From contig JAURZE010000006.1 of assembly GCA_030653545.1 (NCBI GenBank), positions 1 to 64,000 of the forward strand: 64,000 bases of DNA, given 5' to 3'. Under the pieces are notes generated by a model, which made no database searches, was not told the DNA's origin, and saw only the letters and a program-made list of their open reading frames with translations. Both the position numbers and the translations under genes were made by a program. This document shows, piece by piece, positions 1 to 8,187 of the stretch (position 1 is its first letter; each line of letters begins with the position of its first letter). This DNA is from Nitrospira sp. GTDB taxonomy: Bacteria > Nitrospirota > Nitrospiria > Nitrospirales > Nitrospiraceae.

Positions 1-1
1 T

Positions 2-160
2 TCATCATTGCAGGAGCAATTACAAACGTTGCGAGACAGCGAGGCGCGGAAGGGAGTGCGCGAGGGACAGAATTTCGGTGACCGCGGCGCCACCGGCCCG
101 CAGGGCGAAACCTCCAAGGGCGGGGGCGGGGCGGAACGATCGCCGGCAGCCAACAAGTAA
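2..160 (+). CDS. C-terminal end of an unidentified protein (partial)
   Basis: An open frame enters from the left edge and ends at TAA 158-160. The visible 52 residues are hydrophilic, rich in Gly, Glu, Arg and Gln, and look like a disordered tail with no recognisable domain. A terminator-like hairpin follows within 16 bases, which supports this being a real gene end. The function cannot be told from this fragment. Confidence 0.5.
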   Translation, partial: SSLQEQLQTLRDSEARKGVREGQNFGDRGATGPQGETSKGGGGAERSPAANK

Positions 161-175
161 CGTCCGCGTCAAGTG

Positions 176-229
176 GCCGGCGCTCCTTTACTTCCGTTTC
201 GTGAACGGGGAAGGGGCGCTGGCTTTCTT
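176..229 (+). terminator. Rho-independent terminator of the gene entering from the left
   Basis: GCCGGCGCTCC (176-186) pairs with GGGGCGCTGGC (213-223) with two G-T wobbles, and inner arms TTCCGTT and AACGGGGAA extend the hairpin. The stem is followed directly by TTTCTT (224-229). It lies 16 bases after the stop codon at 160. The rest of 161-375 shows no gene. Confidence 0.6.
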
Positions 230-375
230 ATAGCGGTGTGATGGAACGTCGTCAGACAAGAGCGATGGATCACCGAAGCCTCTCACATGGCCGGCCCGTT
301 GGCTCCCAGCGCCTCTGAAGCCTCCCTAAATGCATCTGATCGTCGTTGAGCTGGTCCTGGTAGGAAACGGCCCGT

Positions 376-1379
376 ATGGATTTGCGATCGGGACATCCGT
401 TCTGGCTCCTGAAAAATGGTCTCCTGTCCGATTATCCATCGCTCAAGCACGATGAGTGCTGCGAAGTCGCCGTCATCGGCGGCGGGATCACGGGGGCGTT
501 GGTGGCGCACGGCTTGGTGCAGGAAGGCGTGGAGACCGTCCTGGTCGATACCAGAGATATCGGGGCCGGGAGCACGGCTGCCAGCACCGCTCTGCTGCAA
601 TATGAAATCGACACGGAGCTTCATGAACTCATTGGCTCGGTGGGGGAGGCGCACGCGGTACGCAGCTACCGGCTTGGCCTGGAAGCCATCGATAGGGTGG
701 AGCGTCTCTGCGGCGAACTGGGGGACGAGTGCGGGTTCGAACGGAAATCCAGCCTCTATCTTGCCAGCCTGAAATCGGACGTATCGAAACTCCGGAAGGA
801 ATACGAGGCGCGCAAGGCCTTTGGCTTTCATGTGGAGTATTGGGACGCGAAGGAGATAGGAGCCCGCTCGTCATTTTCCGCCCCCGGGGCGATTCTGTCC
901 CACGGGGATGCTCAAGTCGACCCGTTTCGTTTGACGCATCGGCTGATTCAAGCCGCGAGGCTACAAGGACTCCGGGTCTACGACCGCTGCAAGGTGTCCA
1001 AGGTGGAGTCTTCCGGCGGAGGTGTCGTCCTGCACACGAAGCCGGGTTTTCGAATCCGCGGACGACGGGTCGTGTTCGCGACCGGCTACGAATCCCAGCG
1101 ATATCTGAAACAGAAGGTCGGCTCACTCAAAAGCACGTTTTCAGCGCCATGTTTCCGCGACTCGATATAGAGGTGGCATACACCTGGGCGGGTACGTTCG
1201 GCGAGACCAAAGACGGCCTGGCGTACATCGGCCGGACTCGGGAGTTTCCGCATGCCTATTTTGCGCTCGGGTACGGCGGCAACGGCATTACGTTTAGCGT
1301 CATTGCGGCGAAGATCATCACCGACCTTCATCTCGGCCGACCGAGTCCTGACGCCGATATTTTTCGGTTCGATCGATGA
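376..1379 (+). pseudogene. FAD-dependent oxidoreductase (DAO family), inactivated by an internal deletion and frameshift
   Basis: The first frame (376-1170) begins with an FAD-binding Rossmann fold: the GGGITGALVA dinucleotide motif lies near residues 36-45, with an acidic strand end about 20 residues later. It reads well to SLKSTF (about residue 256), then runs into unrelated residues and stops. The family C-terminus (FPRLDIEVAYTWAGTFGETK, then the ALGYGGNGITF motif and FRFDR) continues in another frame from about 1146 to TGA 1379. Family knowledge suggests about 60-70 residues are missing at the junction near 1137-1147, so a deletion rather than a single-base shift broke the gene. The missing segment carries part of the substrate domain, so activity is unlikely. 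It sits directly before broken arsenic genes. Confidence 0.8.
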
Positions 1380-1427
1380 AAGCGCGCCGATTGCCGAAGC
1401 GAACCGGAACGGCCTCACGATGACGCG

Positions 1428-1865
1428 GTGCTGGAAAATTCCGTAGTTGGGCTTGCCGCGGCTTCCTGCTCCGGGATGGTCTTCGTCTGGAGCTATTTGA
1501 CCGATGGTGATGCGGCCTACACCTTGGTTCAGGTGACCGTCAATGATCTCATTATGCTGTGGCTGTTTGCTCCGATCGTCGGGTTCCTGGTGAGCAGGAC
1601 GTCTCCGCTTACGGTTCCGTTCGGGGTCCTGCTGTATCCCGTAGTCGCTTCTAATGTGATTCCTCTGGCCACTGGTACCCTGGTTCGGGCGTGGCTGATT
1701 ACCCGACCCTGGCAAAACTTGGTTCGAACCGAAACTTCTGCCGCGCTTTGCTCCGGTCACGATAGCGGCCCTGCTGCTGACGCTCGTGTTCATCTTTGCA
1801 TCTCAAGCGGACAACCTCTTGGCCAAACCCTGGCAGGTGGCTTTGATCGAGATCGTGCCGCTCGA
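1428..1865 (+). pseudogene. Arsenite efflux pump ACR3 remnant (middle part only, frameshifted)
   Basis: The translation SGMVFVWSYLTDGDAAYTLV followed by QVTVNDLIMLWLFAPIVGFL matches the middle membrane segments of ACR3-family arsenite permeases. The first four or so helices are missing. Near 1705-1720 the frame changes and the family sequence resumes as WFEPKLLPRFAPVTIAALLL through VALIEIVPL. The reading ends at about 1865, where it is fused to arsC sequence, so the last helices are lost too. Only about 140 of the usual roughly 350 residues remain, in two frames. Intact ACR3 expels arsenite across the inner membrane; this copy cannot. Confidence 0.8.
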
Positions 1866-1867
1866 TC

Positions 1868-2247
1868 ATGGCCGAGGCCCTCTTGAATGAATTGGGGCAG
1901 GGACGCTTCCACGCATGGAGTGCCGGGAGTTTCCCGACCGGGTACGTACATCCGCGATCCATTGAACCCTCAAGCGCCATGGCATAGATCCCGGCCAGCC
2001 CTACAGCAAATCCTGGAACGAGTTTGCCGCTCAACCCCTCGACTTGGTGATTACGGTCTGTGATCAGGCCGCCGGTGAGACGTGTCCGATTTTTCCCGGC
2101 AAGCCGACGACGCTTCATTGGGGGACGCCCGATCCTGCTAAAGTGGTCGGGAATGAGGCCGACACTCAAGCGGCATTCGACCGTGCTTTCTTCTTTCTCA
2201 AAGAGCGGGTCGAGCAGCTGATTGCGGCCTCCGAGCGTTCACAATAG
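1868..2247 (+). pseudogene. Arsenate reductase ArsC (low-molecular-weight phosphatase type) remnant
   Basis: The sequence starts at [20 protein letters not shown], which in the family directly follows the catalytic P-loop CxxNxxRS, so the active-site cysteine and N-terminus are deleted. A frameshift near 1973-1981 gives a stop, after which the family sequence continues as [15 protein letters not shown], then PLDLVITVCDQAAGETCP and the C-terminal FFFLKERVEQLI. The left end abuts the ACR3 remnant with no intergenic gap, which shows that one deletion fused the two genes. Together with the ACR3 fragment this is a dead arsenic resistance operon. Confidence 0.8.
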
Positions 2248-2313
2248 GCTCAGAAGCGATCTCGATCTCCTGCCGTCTGTCGCGCGTATTCGACGTGGCC
2301 ACCCACCGATCGC

Positions 2314-2342
2314 TCGACCGGTACCGTCAATCCTGTTAGAGT
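2314..2342 (+). promoter_or_regulatory. Predicted sigma-70-type promoter for the BaiN-like flavoprotein
   Basis: TCGACC (2314-2319), a 17-base spacer and TAGAGT (2337-2342) preceded by TG form an extended -10 promoter. The same nine bases TGTTAGAGT occur in front of leuS. The predicted start is about 50 bases before ATG 2402. Confidence 0.4.
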
Positions 2343-2401
2343 TGCCACGCGCGACGATTCCCCTGTGAAATCCAACTGCATGAGGGCTCTAAGGTATTTT
2401 C

Positions 2402-3685
2402 ATGTCCGGTCCAGTAATTGATCCGATGGCCACGGCCGATGTCGCCATCGTCGGCGCAGGTGCGGCCGGCCTCGCCGCTGCGATTTTTGCCGGAGAAACG
2501 GCCGAGCCATCCGGGTCACGATCGATCGTTCTCCTTGATGGGGCCAAGACCATCGGAGCAAAACTTCTCGTGTCCGGTGGAGGCCGCTGCAACGTCACGC
2601 ATGAGGTGGTGGTGCCGACCGACTTCTTCGGCAATCGCCGCATTATCAAGAATGTGCTGGCCGCATTTTCTATTGACGCCACCATCGCGTGGTTCGCCTC
2701 GATGGGTGTTGAACTCAAGCGGGAAGAGACCGGCAAGTTGTTTCCTGTCACTGATAGATCGCGAACCGTCCTGAACGCGCTCGTTGAGCGCTGTCGCGAA
2801 CTCGGCATCGCTATTCGTTCAGATCATCGCGTGACCAAGATCGCCCGCGTTCCTGATTCGCCGGCGGGATTTGTCGTTCACCATAGTCACGGAGCTCTCG
2901 CGGCGAATCGAGTGATATTGGCCACCGGAGGCCGATCGATTCCCAAGTCGGGGAGCGACGGATTGGGCTATGAGCTGGCCCGGCGGCTGGGGCACCATGT
3001 CACGCCGACGGTCCCGGCGCTTGCGCCACTCGTGCTGGATGACCGCATGTTTCACAAGAATCTCTCAGGTCTCTCGCAAGAGGTCGAACTCACCACGGTT
3101 GTGAAGGGGAAAACGCTCGATGTTCGGAACGGCAGCTTGCTCTGGACTCACTTCGGGATCAGCGGGCCGGTCGTGATGGATGCCAGTCGATTCTGGTGTT
3201 TGGCGCAGGAGCAGGGAGAACCAGCCGAGGTCCACGGTAACTTTTTCCCTGGGGAGAATCAGGAGCAGGTACGGCAGTGGTTTATGGAACAGACGAGAGA
3301 CCATCCCCGTCGCTCTCTTGGGAAGACCCTTGCCCAGCGGCTACCTCAGCGATTCACCGATTCTCTCATTCAGCATGCCGGTTGCGATGGGCAGACGGCC
3401 ATTGCGCAATTGCCGAAAAAAGATCGGGACTCCCTCCTTCTGCTGATGACGAAATTCCCGTTTCCCATCGTGCGGGATCGCGGGTGGAACTATGCAGAGG
3501 TGACAGCCGGCGGGGTGCCGTTAGAAGAAGTAAATTTCCGCACAATGGAATCGAAGCTGGTGCCGGGTTTCTATCTGGCCGGAGAAATCCTCGATTGCGA
3601 TGGGCGGATCGGCGGATTTAACTTCCAATGGGCTTGGGCTACGGGGCATCTTGCTGGGCAGGCGGTTTGGAGGACAGACGCCTAG
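2402..3685 (+). CDS. NAD(P)/FAD-dependent oxidoreductase, HI0933/BaiN-like flavoprotein
   Basis: This 427-residue protein opens with an FAD-binding motif (VGAGAAGLAAAIFAG, about residues 15-29). It has the family signature GGGRCNVT around residue 59, a second TGGRSIPKSGSDGLGY segment in mid-protein, and a C-terminal GEILDCDGRIGGFNFQWAWA stretch that closes the FAD site. Length and motif order match the HI0933/YhiN family of cytoplasmic flavoproteins. Relatives include BaiN, but the physiological substrate of most members is unknown. The gene stands alone downstream of the arsenic pseudogenes with its own predicted promoter. A weak ribosome site (AAGG) lies before ATG 2402. The family call is firm; the reaction is not known. 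Confidence 0.88.
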   Translation: MSGPVIDPMATADVAIVGAGAAGLAAAIFAGETAEPSGSRSIVLLDGAKTIGAKLLVSGGGRCNVTHEVVVPTDFFGNRRIIKNVLAAFSIDATIAWFASMGVELKREETGKLFPVTDRSRTVLNALVERCRELGIAIRSDHRVTKIARVPDSPAGFVVHHSHGALAANRVILATGGRSIPKSGSDGLGYELARRLGHHVTPTVPALAPLVLDDRMFHKNLSGLSQEVELTTVVKGKTLDVRNGSLLWTHFGISGPVVMDASRFWCLAQEQGEPAEVHGNFFPGENQEQVRQWFMEQTRDHPRRSLGKTLAQRLPQRFTDSLIQHAGCDGQTAIAQLPKKDRDSLLLLMTKFPFPIVRDRGWNYAEVTAGGVPLEEVNFRTMESKLVPGFYLAGEILDCDGRIGGFNFQWAWATGHLAGQAVWRTDA

Positions 3686-3757
3686 CAGTCCGATCGGATC
3701 GATCCAAACCACCGATGCGCGACGAGGTCTGCGTGGGTTTTCAGCAGGACGGCACGG

Positions 3758-4678
3758 TTAAAGTGTGGGCTCAGCCGGAGTAGGAACCGGTTGCACCACG
3801 TCGCTTGTAGGATTGGCTGGGGGCAACAGCTCAGCCGCCGGGGTCGGCTCTGATTGTTCCTTTGAAGCTGGTGTTGCGGTGTCCGCCGGGGGCGGAGGGA
3901 GCTCTTGCACCGGCGTCTCTTTGGCCGGTTTCGTCGTTGAAATGAGCGCCTTAGCCGGTTGTGCCCTGAGAGCAACCTTCGCGGTTTTCCCTTCCAACTT
4001 TTCGAGAAGCGCTGTGAGATTGGAATCACGGTGGATTCTTGCTCTTGCCCGTTTCAGATGCTGCACGGCATCCAGGTGACGCCCCTTGTCTATCAGCAGT
4101 TCGGCCAGTGCGAGATGAGGGAACGGGTCATCCGGTACGACCTGAATCACTCCTTCTAGGAATGGAGGCGTGAGGGATGGATGTCGGAGCCCCCAATAGG
4201 CTTGCGTAAGATTTAAGAGGGCGGTCGGATTACGTGGCGCTAAAGCGACCGCTCGCTTGAAGGCCTTGACGGAGACTTCGATCCCGCCACTCTTTTCCTG
4301 TTGGACACCAAGGTTGTTCCACAGAGCCGCCACGTAGGCTTTGTCGCGAGGCGTGGTGATCTGCGCCTTGCCGAGCGTTCGCAGTACCGACTCTGTTTCA
4401 GCGTATTCGTTTCGATCAAGAGCGTCCCTGATGGCCTGATGGACAGGGCGCGGAGCCTCGCCGAATTCGATGAGCCGGGTCCGAGGGATGTCTTGTGGCG
4501 GAGTCGGTTCAAGCAGTGCCGGAGGGAAATTGGGCGTGGCATCGATATTCGTCGCGGGCAACGATGCGGGAGTGGGTATCGGCGTTGTCGGGGGCTGTGT
4601 CCACACGTGGTAGAAGACAAACGCGCCTAACAGCACGGCCAGGATCCGTAGTGTGGATGAAATATCGCGACGGTACAC
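3758..4678 (-). CDS. TPR-repeat protein with an N-terminal membrane anchor
   Basis: The 306-residue product has one hydrophobic segment near residues 10-26 (LRILAVLLGAFVFYHVW), then a Pro/Thr-rich linker. Three to four tetratricopeptide-like helix pairs follow at about residues 75-215, including WNNLGVQQEKSG and a PRNPTALLNLTQAYWGL unit. The C-terminal about 90 residues are Pro/Ala/Thr-rich and probably disordered. The layout fits an inner-membrane protein with a periplasmic TPR domain for protein contacts. The partner is unknown. It is transcribed alone, convergent with the flavoprotein gene. Confidence 0.7.
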   Translation of the reverse strand: MYRRDISSTLRILAVLLGAFVFYHVWTQPPTTPIPTPASLPATNIDATPNFPPALLEPTPPQDIPRTRLIEFGEAPRPVHQAIRDALDRNEYAETESVLRTLGKAQITTPRDKAYVAALWNNLGVQQEKSGGIEVSVKAFKRAVALAPRNPTALLNLTQAYWGLRHPSLTPPFLEGVIQVVPDDPFPHLALAELLIDKGRHLDAVQHLKRARARIHRDSNLTALLEKLEGKTAKVALRAQPAKALISTTKPAKETPVQELPPPPADTATPASKEQSEPTPAAELLPPANPTSDVVQPVPTPAEPTL

Positions 4679-4834
4679 AAGCCCTCCTTAGCACTTCCAC
4701 GATATTTGCACGGGGTATGAAATCGTCCAAGCATATTTACGATTATTGATGTCCCTCACCAAGGGAGGATCCCCGACGCGATATGGAAAGGTGGAGGTGT
4801 GAGTGTGGACCGGCTGCGGAACTTGCCAATCAGC

Positions 4835-4862
4835 TTGACTGAGCGTCAAACACATTTATAGT
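4835..4862 (+). promoter_or_regulatory. Strong predicted sigma-70-type promoter for the PilZ gene
   Basis: TTGACT (4835-4840), a 16-base spacer and TATAGT (4857-4862). The -10 box overlaps the first possible start codon GTG 4861, so that codon would not be in the transcript. This decides the start of the next gene in favour of a codon downstream. The rest of 4679-4834 shows nothing. Confidence 0.6.
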
Positions 4863-4911
4863 GAGTTGCGAGAGCCTGTCCCTGTTGACGAAGATTTTCG
4901 GAGCAGGCGTG

Positions 4912-5514
4912 ATGGGTCGAACGCAGCAAGACTCGCAGGCATCGTTCTCGTCCATGGGGCCTCGCACGGTGGGGAAGGGATCGCTTAGGATGGCTCGCCA
5001 GCTCACCTGTCCGCAATGCCAGAAGGATACGGTCTTGCGGTCATGCCCACAGTCGCCGCGGGAGCATGTCGCGTCATGGATTTGGATCTCGCCGTTTCAC
5101 TGCCAGGAGTGCAGCTATCGGTTTCTGGCCTGCCGCATCGGGCTTGTGGAGCCAAAGCACGCCATCGATCGCCGTGAGCATCTCCGGATTCCGGTACGGC
5201 TGTTTCTCTCTTTTTCGGGGGGCAAGGTTCGGGGCGAAGGGATTGTGATGGATCTGTCGATGGGCGGCTGTATCATCAAGAGCGACGCCCGGGTCCATGT
5301 CGACGATATCTTCTATCTTGAAATTGCGATCTCGGATCAGGAATCTCCGATCGAAGTGGCGGCGATGGTCCGATCAATCAGTTCCCGCGGCATTGCCTTC
5401 AAGTTTCTGCGGAAGGCTCAAGACAACAAACAGCTGCTCGCCTTCATTCAATCCAACGCCGGGGCGACCTCGACGGTTCTGTCCAAGGCGGTGGCCTCCT
5501 CGGTCGCCCGCTAA
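4912..5514 (+). CDS. PilZ-domain protein with an N-terminal zinc-ribbon-like segment
   Basis: The PilZ domain at the C-terminal half carries the c-di-GMP binding signature: REHLR (RxxxR) followed about 35 residues later by DLSMGG (D/NxSxxG). Before it, CPQC, a distant Cys, and CQECSYRFLAC suggest a zinc-binding module. PilZ proteins are cytoplasmic c-di-GMP receptors that control motility, envelope or polysaccharide functions. The open frame reaches back to GTG 4861, but that codon lies in the -10 box. ATG 4912 has GGAG eight bases upstream and is preferred; ATG 4990, just before the Cys motif, is an alternative. No neighbour indicates the process it controls. Confidence 0.8.
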   Translation: MGRTQQDSQASFSSMGPRTVGKGSLRMARQLTCPQCQKDTVLRSCPQSPREHVASWIWISPFHCQECSYRFLACRIGLVEPKHAIDRREHLRIPVRLFLSFSGGKVRGEGIVMDLSMGGCIIKSDARVHVDDIFYLEIAISDQESPIEVAAMVRSISSRGIAFKFLRKAQDNKQLLAFIQSNAGATSTVLSKAVASSVAR

Positions 5515-5570
5515 CGAATCTTTCCTGTGCGCCAGTATTCAACCGAAGCGTGAGGCCGGGAGTGCCTGCT

Positions 5571-5876
5571 CTAGGTCGGCGTTTCCCAGGCTGAGGGAAG
5601 CGGATGTTCGTCGATCAAGCGGTTGTGTTCGGTGAGATCGTAGGGTTCGACGGTCAGGTCGCCTCGATCCATCGGTTCCCCGCACATCGGGGAGCAGAGA
5701 AAATCGACGAGAGCCTGGGCCTTCGTCTCCGTGGAGAAACGACACAGGCCATACTCCGGCATTCCTGATGAAGGGTGCCAGAAGGCCAACTCGATCGCAC
5801 TGCCCTGGTAGATGCCCAGCGAGCGGTGCCGCACTTGAAACCCGCCCGGTAGATGAGACGACGACTCCAGCGACAT
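5571..5876 (-). CDS. Hypothetical protein, about 101 residues
   Basis: A short hydrophilic to mildly hydrophobic protein with the core GIYQGSAIELAFWHPSSGMP and a later segment FLCSPMCGEPMDRGDLTVEP. No family is recognised. ATG 5876 has the ribosome site AAGAGG five bases upstream; an in-frame GTG at 5894 is possible. It is transcribed divergently from lemA. A longer open frame in another phase covers the same DNA, but its composition looks like a shadow. Confidence 0.5.
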   Translation of the reverse strand: MSLESSSHLPGGFQVRHRSLGIYQGSAIELAFWHPSSGMPEYGLCRFSTETKAQALVDFLCSPMCGEPMDRGDLTVEPYDLTEHNRLIDEHPLPSAWETPT

Positions 5877-5975
5877 CGAGACCTCTTGACTCACATATCT
5901 TAATGACTATTGCCATGGTAGCATGATCCCCGGACCGGACTACAGTCCGGACTCAGCCGGGAAAAGGAGGAGTCT

Positions 5976-6581
5976 ATGAGACGTGCGTCTGTGATGAATC
6001 TGGCAGTCGGCCTCGTGATCCTGTTCGCAGGATTGATGTCGGGCTGCGGCTATAACGATCTCCAGGGATTGGACGAAGATACCAAGGCGGCTTGGAGCGA
6101 GGTCATCAATCAGTATCAACGCCGGGCCGATCTGATTCCCAACCTGGTTGCGACGGTGAAGGGCTATGCCGAGCATGAAAAGGAGACGCTTGAAGGCGTG
6201 GTGAAGGCGCGGGCCCAGGCAACCGGTATCCAGGTTACGCCCGAGACCTTGAAAGATCCGGCCGCATTCGAACAGTTCCAGAAGGCTCAGGCCGGACTCA
6301 CCACAGCGCTGGGACGGCTCATTGCCATCGCCGAGAACTATCCGAACTTGAAAGCCGATCAAAGCTTCCGAGACTTGCAGAGTCAGTTGGAAGGGACGGA
6401 GAACCGCATTGCCGTCTCACGCAAGCGCTATATCGATCGGGTGGCGGAGTACAACAAAATGGTCCGCTTTTTCCCGACCAACTTAACGGCAAAGTTTCTT
6501 CTCCACATGGAAGAGAAGCCGAATTTCACTGTGGCGGACGAGAAAGCTGTGGCGAAGCCGCCCGAGGTGAAGTTTAACTGA
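5976..6581 (+). CDS. lemA: LemA family lipoprotein
   Basis: The 201-residue product has a lipoprotein signal (LFAGLMSGC, Cys at residue 24), then the LemA four-helix coiled core: WSEVINQYQRRADLIPNLVA and TVKGYAEHEKETLEGVVKAR are the family hallmarks. LemA proteins sit at the cell surface side of a membrane; their biochemical role is poorly defined. A strong ribosome site AAGGAGG precedes ATG 5976. Two TPM-domain genes follow closely, a common association (lemA-ygcG). A TTGACT at 5886 with a 16-base spacer to TATTGC may be its promoter. A second lemA lies at 52.4-52.9 kb. Confidence 0.9.
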   Translation: MRRASVMNLAVGLVILFAGLMSGCGYNDLQGLDEDTKAAWSEVINQYQRRADLIPNLVATVKGYAEHEKETLEGVVKARAQATGIQVTPETLKDPAAFEQFQKAQAGLTTALGRLIAIAENYPNLKADQSFRDLQSQLEGTENRIAVSRKRYIDRVAEYNKMVRFFPTNLTAKFLLHMEEKPNFTVADEKAVAKPPEVKFN

Positions 6582-6595
6582 GCCCGATCAAAGCG

Positions 6596-7489
6596 ATGCA
6601 TCTCATCAACATGAGCCGTGTCTGGCGCAAGCCGGCGCGGCTCTTTGTCTTTCTTGCGATGCTCCTGAGCCCGGGCTTGGCCTGGTCGCTCGAGGTGCCA
6701 CCGCTGACCGGGCGCGTGATGGACCTGGCGCATATCTTATCGGCAAGGGATGTAGATCAACTGACGGCTGATCTCCAGGCACACGAGACGAGCAGTGGCA
6801 ATCAAGTTGTGGTGCTTACGCTGCCGTCGCTCGAAGGCGAACCGCTCGAACCCTTTGCCCACCGAATCGCCACCACGTGGAAGCTCGGTCAGAAGGGAAC
6901 CGACAACGGGGCGTTGTTGCTGGTGGCGTTGAAGGAACGCAAAGTCCGGATCGAAGTGGGCTATGGACTTGAAGGGACCTTGACGGACGCCAAGTCGGCC
7001 CAGATCATTCGAAACGAAATTGTGCCGCGGTTTCGTTCCGGGGATCTGCCGGGCGGGATTGTCGCCGGGGTGGCCGCGATTCTGAAGACCATCGAAGGCA
7101 CCTATCAGGCGCCGGAGAGGCCAGCGGTGTCCGCAGGCGGCGGGGACATAGTCGGACAGACCCTGATAGCCCTGATGGTCGGTGTGGTCTTTGGTCTGGC
7201 TTTGTCGAATGTGAATCGTCTGGTCGGCGCTTTAGCCGGCACGGCCCTTTCATTGTGGCTGTCCCCCTGGCTGATTCCGGCCATCGCAACGGCCGCAGTC
7301 ACCTTGCTGCTGGTTCTGGTGTTAGGACGCGCCATGTCGGGCCGACGGGGCTCTGGCTTTGACGACTGGACCTCGTACAGCAGCCGAGGTGGGGGCTGGG
7401 GCGGTGGCTCGTTCGGTGATAGCGGCGGCGGCGGATTCAGCGGTGGGGGTGGAGATTTCGGAGGAGGAGGCGCGAGTGGCGACTGGTAA
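6596..7489 (+). CDS. TPM-domain (YgcG-like) membrane protein with Gly-rich tail
   Basis: The 297-residue protein has an N-terminal signal or anchor (residues 10-28), then a TPM domain at about 38-160 (GRVMDLAHILSARDVDQLTA, VRIEVGYGLEGTLTD, GGIVAGVAAI). Two or three membrane helices (about 185-245) and a Ser/Gly-rich C-terminus ending in repeated GGGGxFGGGGASG follow. The family is usually placed next to lemA, as here, 14 bases downstream. Proposed roles include membrane-protein quality control, as for TPM domains in photosystem repair, but the bacterial function is not established. Confidence 0.88.
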   Translation: MHLINMSRVWRKPARLFVFLAMLLSPGLAWSLEVPPLTGRVMDLAHILSARDVDQLTADLQAHETSSGNQVVVLTLPSLEGEPLEPFAHRIATTWKLGQKGTDNGALLLVALKERKVRIEVGYGLEGTLTDAKSAQIIRNEIVPRFRSGDLPGGIVAGVAAILKTIEGTYQAPERPAVSAGGGDIVGQTLIALMVGVVFGLALSNVNRLVGALAGTALSLWLSPWLIPAIATAAVTLLLVLVLGRAMSGRRGSGFDDWTSYSSRGGGWGGGSFGDSGGGGFSGGGGDFGGGGASGDW

Positions 7490-8138
7490 AGAGGCGGCGT
7501 TGTCGGAAGCTGATCGAGAACGCATCCGGCAGGCCGTCCATGCAGCTGAACAGCAGACCAGGGCGGAAATTGTGCCGATGATCGTCGCGCGGTCCGGGCT
7601 CTATCGGGATGCCCAACATTGGGCGGGGCTGATCGCCGCGCTCGCGATGCTGGCCGCGTTGCTGACCATCGAGGCCTCCTGGGTTCCCTGGGGATGGCAT
7701 GCCTCGAATGGTGCGTGGCTGGTTCTTGCTGTCACGCTCGCCTATCTGTGTGGGACCTGGATCGGGATCTGGCCGCCGGTTATCCGCCTGCTGACCTCGC
7801 CGATTCGTTTGCGACACAAGGTTGCGTTACGAGCCGAACGGGCCTTTGCGCAACATGCCATCTCGCAGACCTGCGAGCGCACAGGCGTGCTGATCATGCT
7901 GTCAATTTTAGAGAAGCAGATCTATGTCTTGCCGGATCGTTCGTTAGCGGGCCTGGTGTCGGCAGAACGATGGAAGCAGGTCGTGCAAGCGGCGGTCGAG
8001 CGCCTGCGAGACGGCGATATTCCCGGGGGGCTCTCACACGCGATTCATGCGTGCGGGGGCGTTCTTGCAGATGCCTGTCCGGCACGCCCCGGCGACAACC
8101 CCAATGAATTGTCCGATCAGGTCATCGACGAACGGTAA
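7476..8138 (+). CDS. TPM-domain membrane protein (second, short form)
   Basis: Start GTG 7476 overlaps the end of the previous gene by 14 bases and has GGAGGAGG just upstream, which is encoded within the Gly-rich tail codons of that gene. The 220-residue protein has an N-terminal half TPM-like segment (RQAVHAAEQQTRAEIVPMIV), two membrane helices at roughly 50-70 and 78-98, and a C-terminal TPM-like half (GVLIMLSILEKQIYVLPDRS, then VVQAAVERLRDGDIPGGL). The helices interrupt the domain, as in other short partners of YgcG. It probably works with the two preceding products. Confidence 0.8.
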   Translation: MATGKEAALSEADRERIRQAVHAAEQQTRAEIVPMIVARSGLYRDAQHWAGLIAALAMLAALLTIEASWVPWGWHASNGAWLVLAVTLAYLCGTWIGIWPPVIRLLTSPIRLRHKVALRAERAFAQHAISQTCERTGVLIMLSILEKQIYVLPDRSLAGLVSAERWKQVVQAAVERLRDGDIPGGLSHAIHACGGVLADACPARPGDNPNELSDQVIDER

Positions 8139-8150
8139 TTGTTCCGGTGA

Positions 8151-8179
8151 TAGACGCCTCGCCGTTGTTCCGCTAGAAT
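8151..8179 (+). promoter_or_regulatory. Predicted promoter giving a leaderless murJ mRNA
   Basis: TAGACG (8151-8156), a 17-base spacer and TAGAAT (8174-8179). Only eight bases separate the -10 box from ATG 8188, and no Shine-Dalgarno site is present. The predicted transcription start is within two or three bases of the start codon. Confidence 0.5.
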
Positions 8180-8187
8180 CCGCATCC

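Noticed and set aside
283..1126. Minus-strand and alternate-frame open frames across the oxidoreductase pseudogene
   Set aside because: They lie opposite or out of phase with a clearly recognisable family sequence, and their composition (Arg/Pro-rich) is typical of shadow frames in GC-rich DNA.
1086..1793. Long minus-strand frame over the ACR3 remnant
   Set aside because: The opposite strand encodes recognisable ACR3 segments; the minus-strand product has no features.
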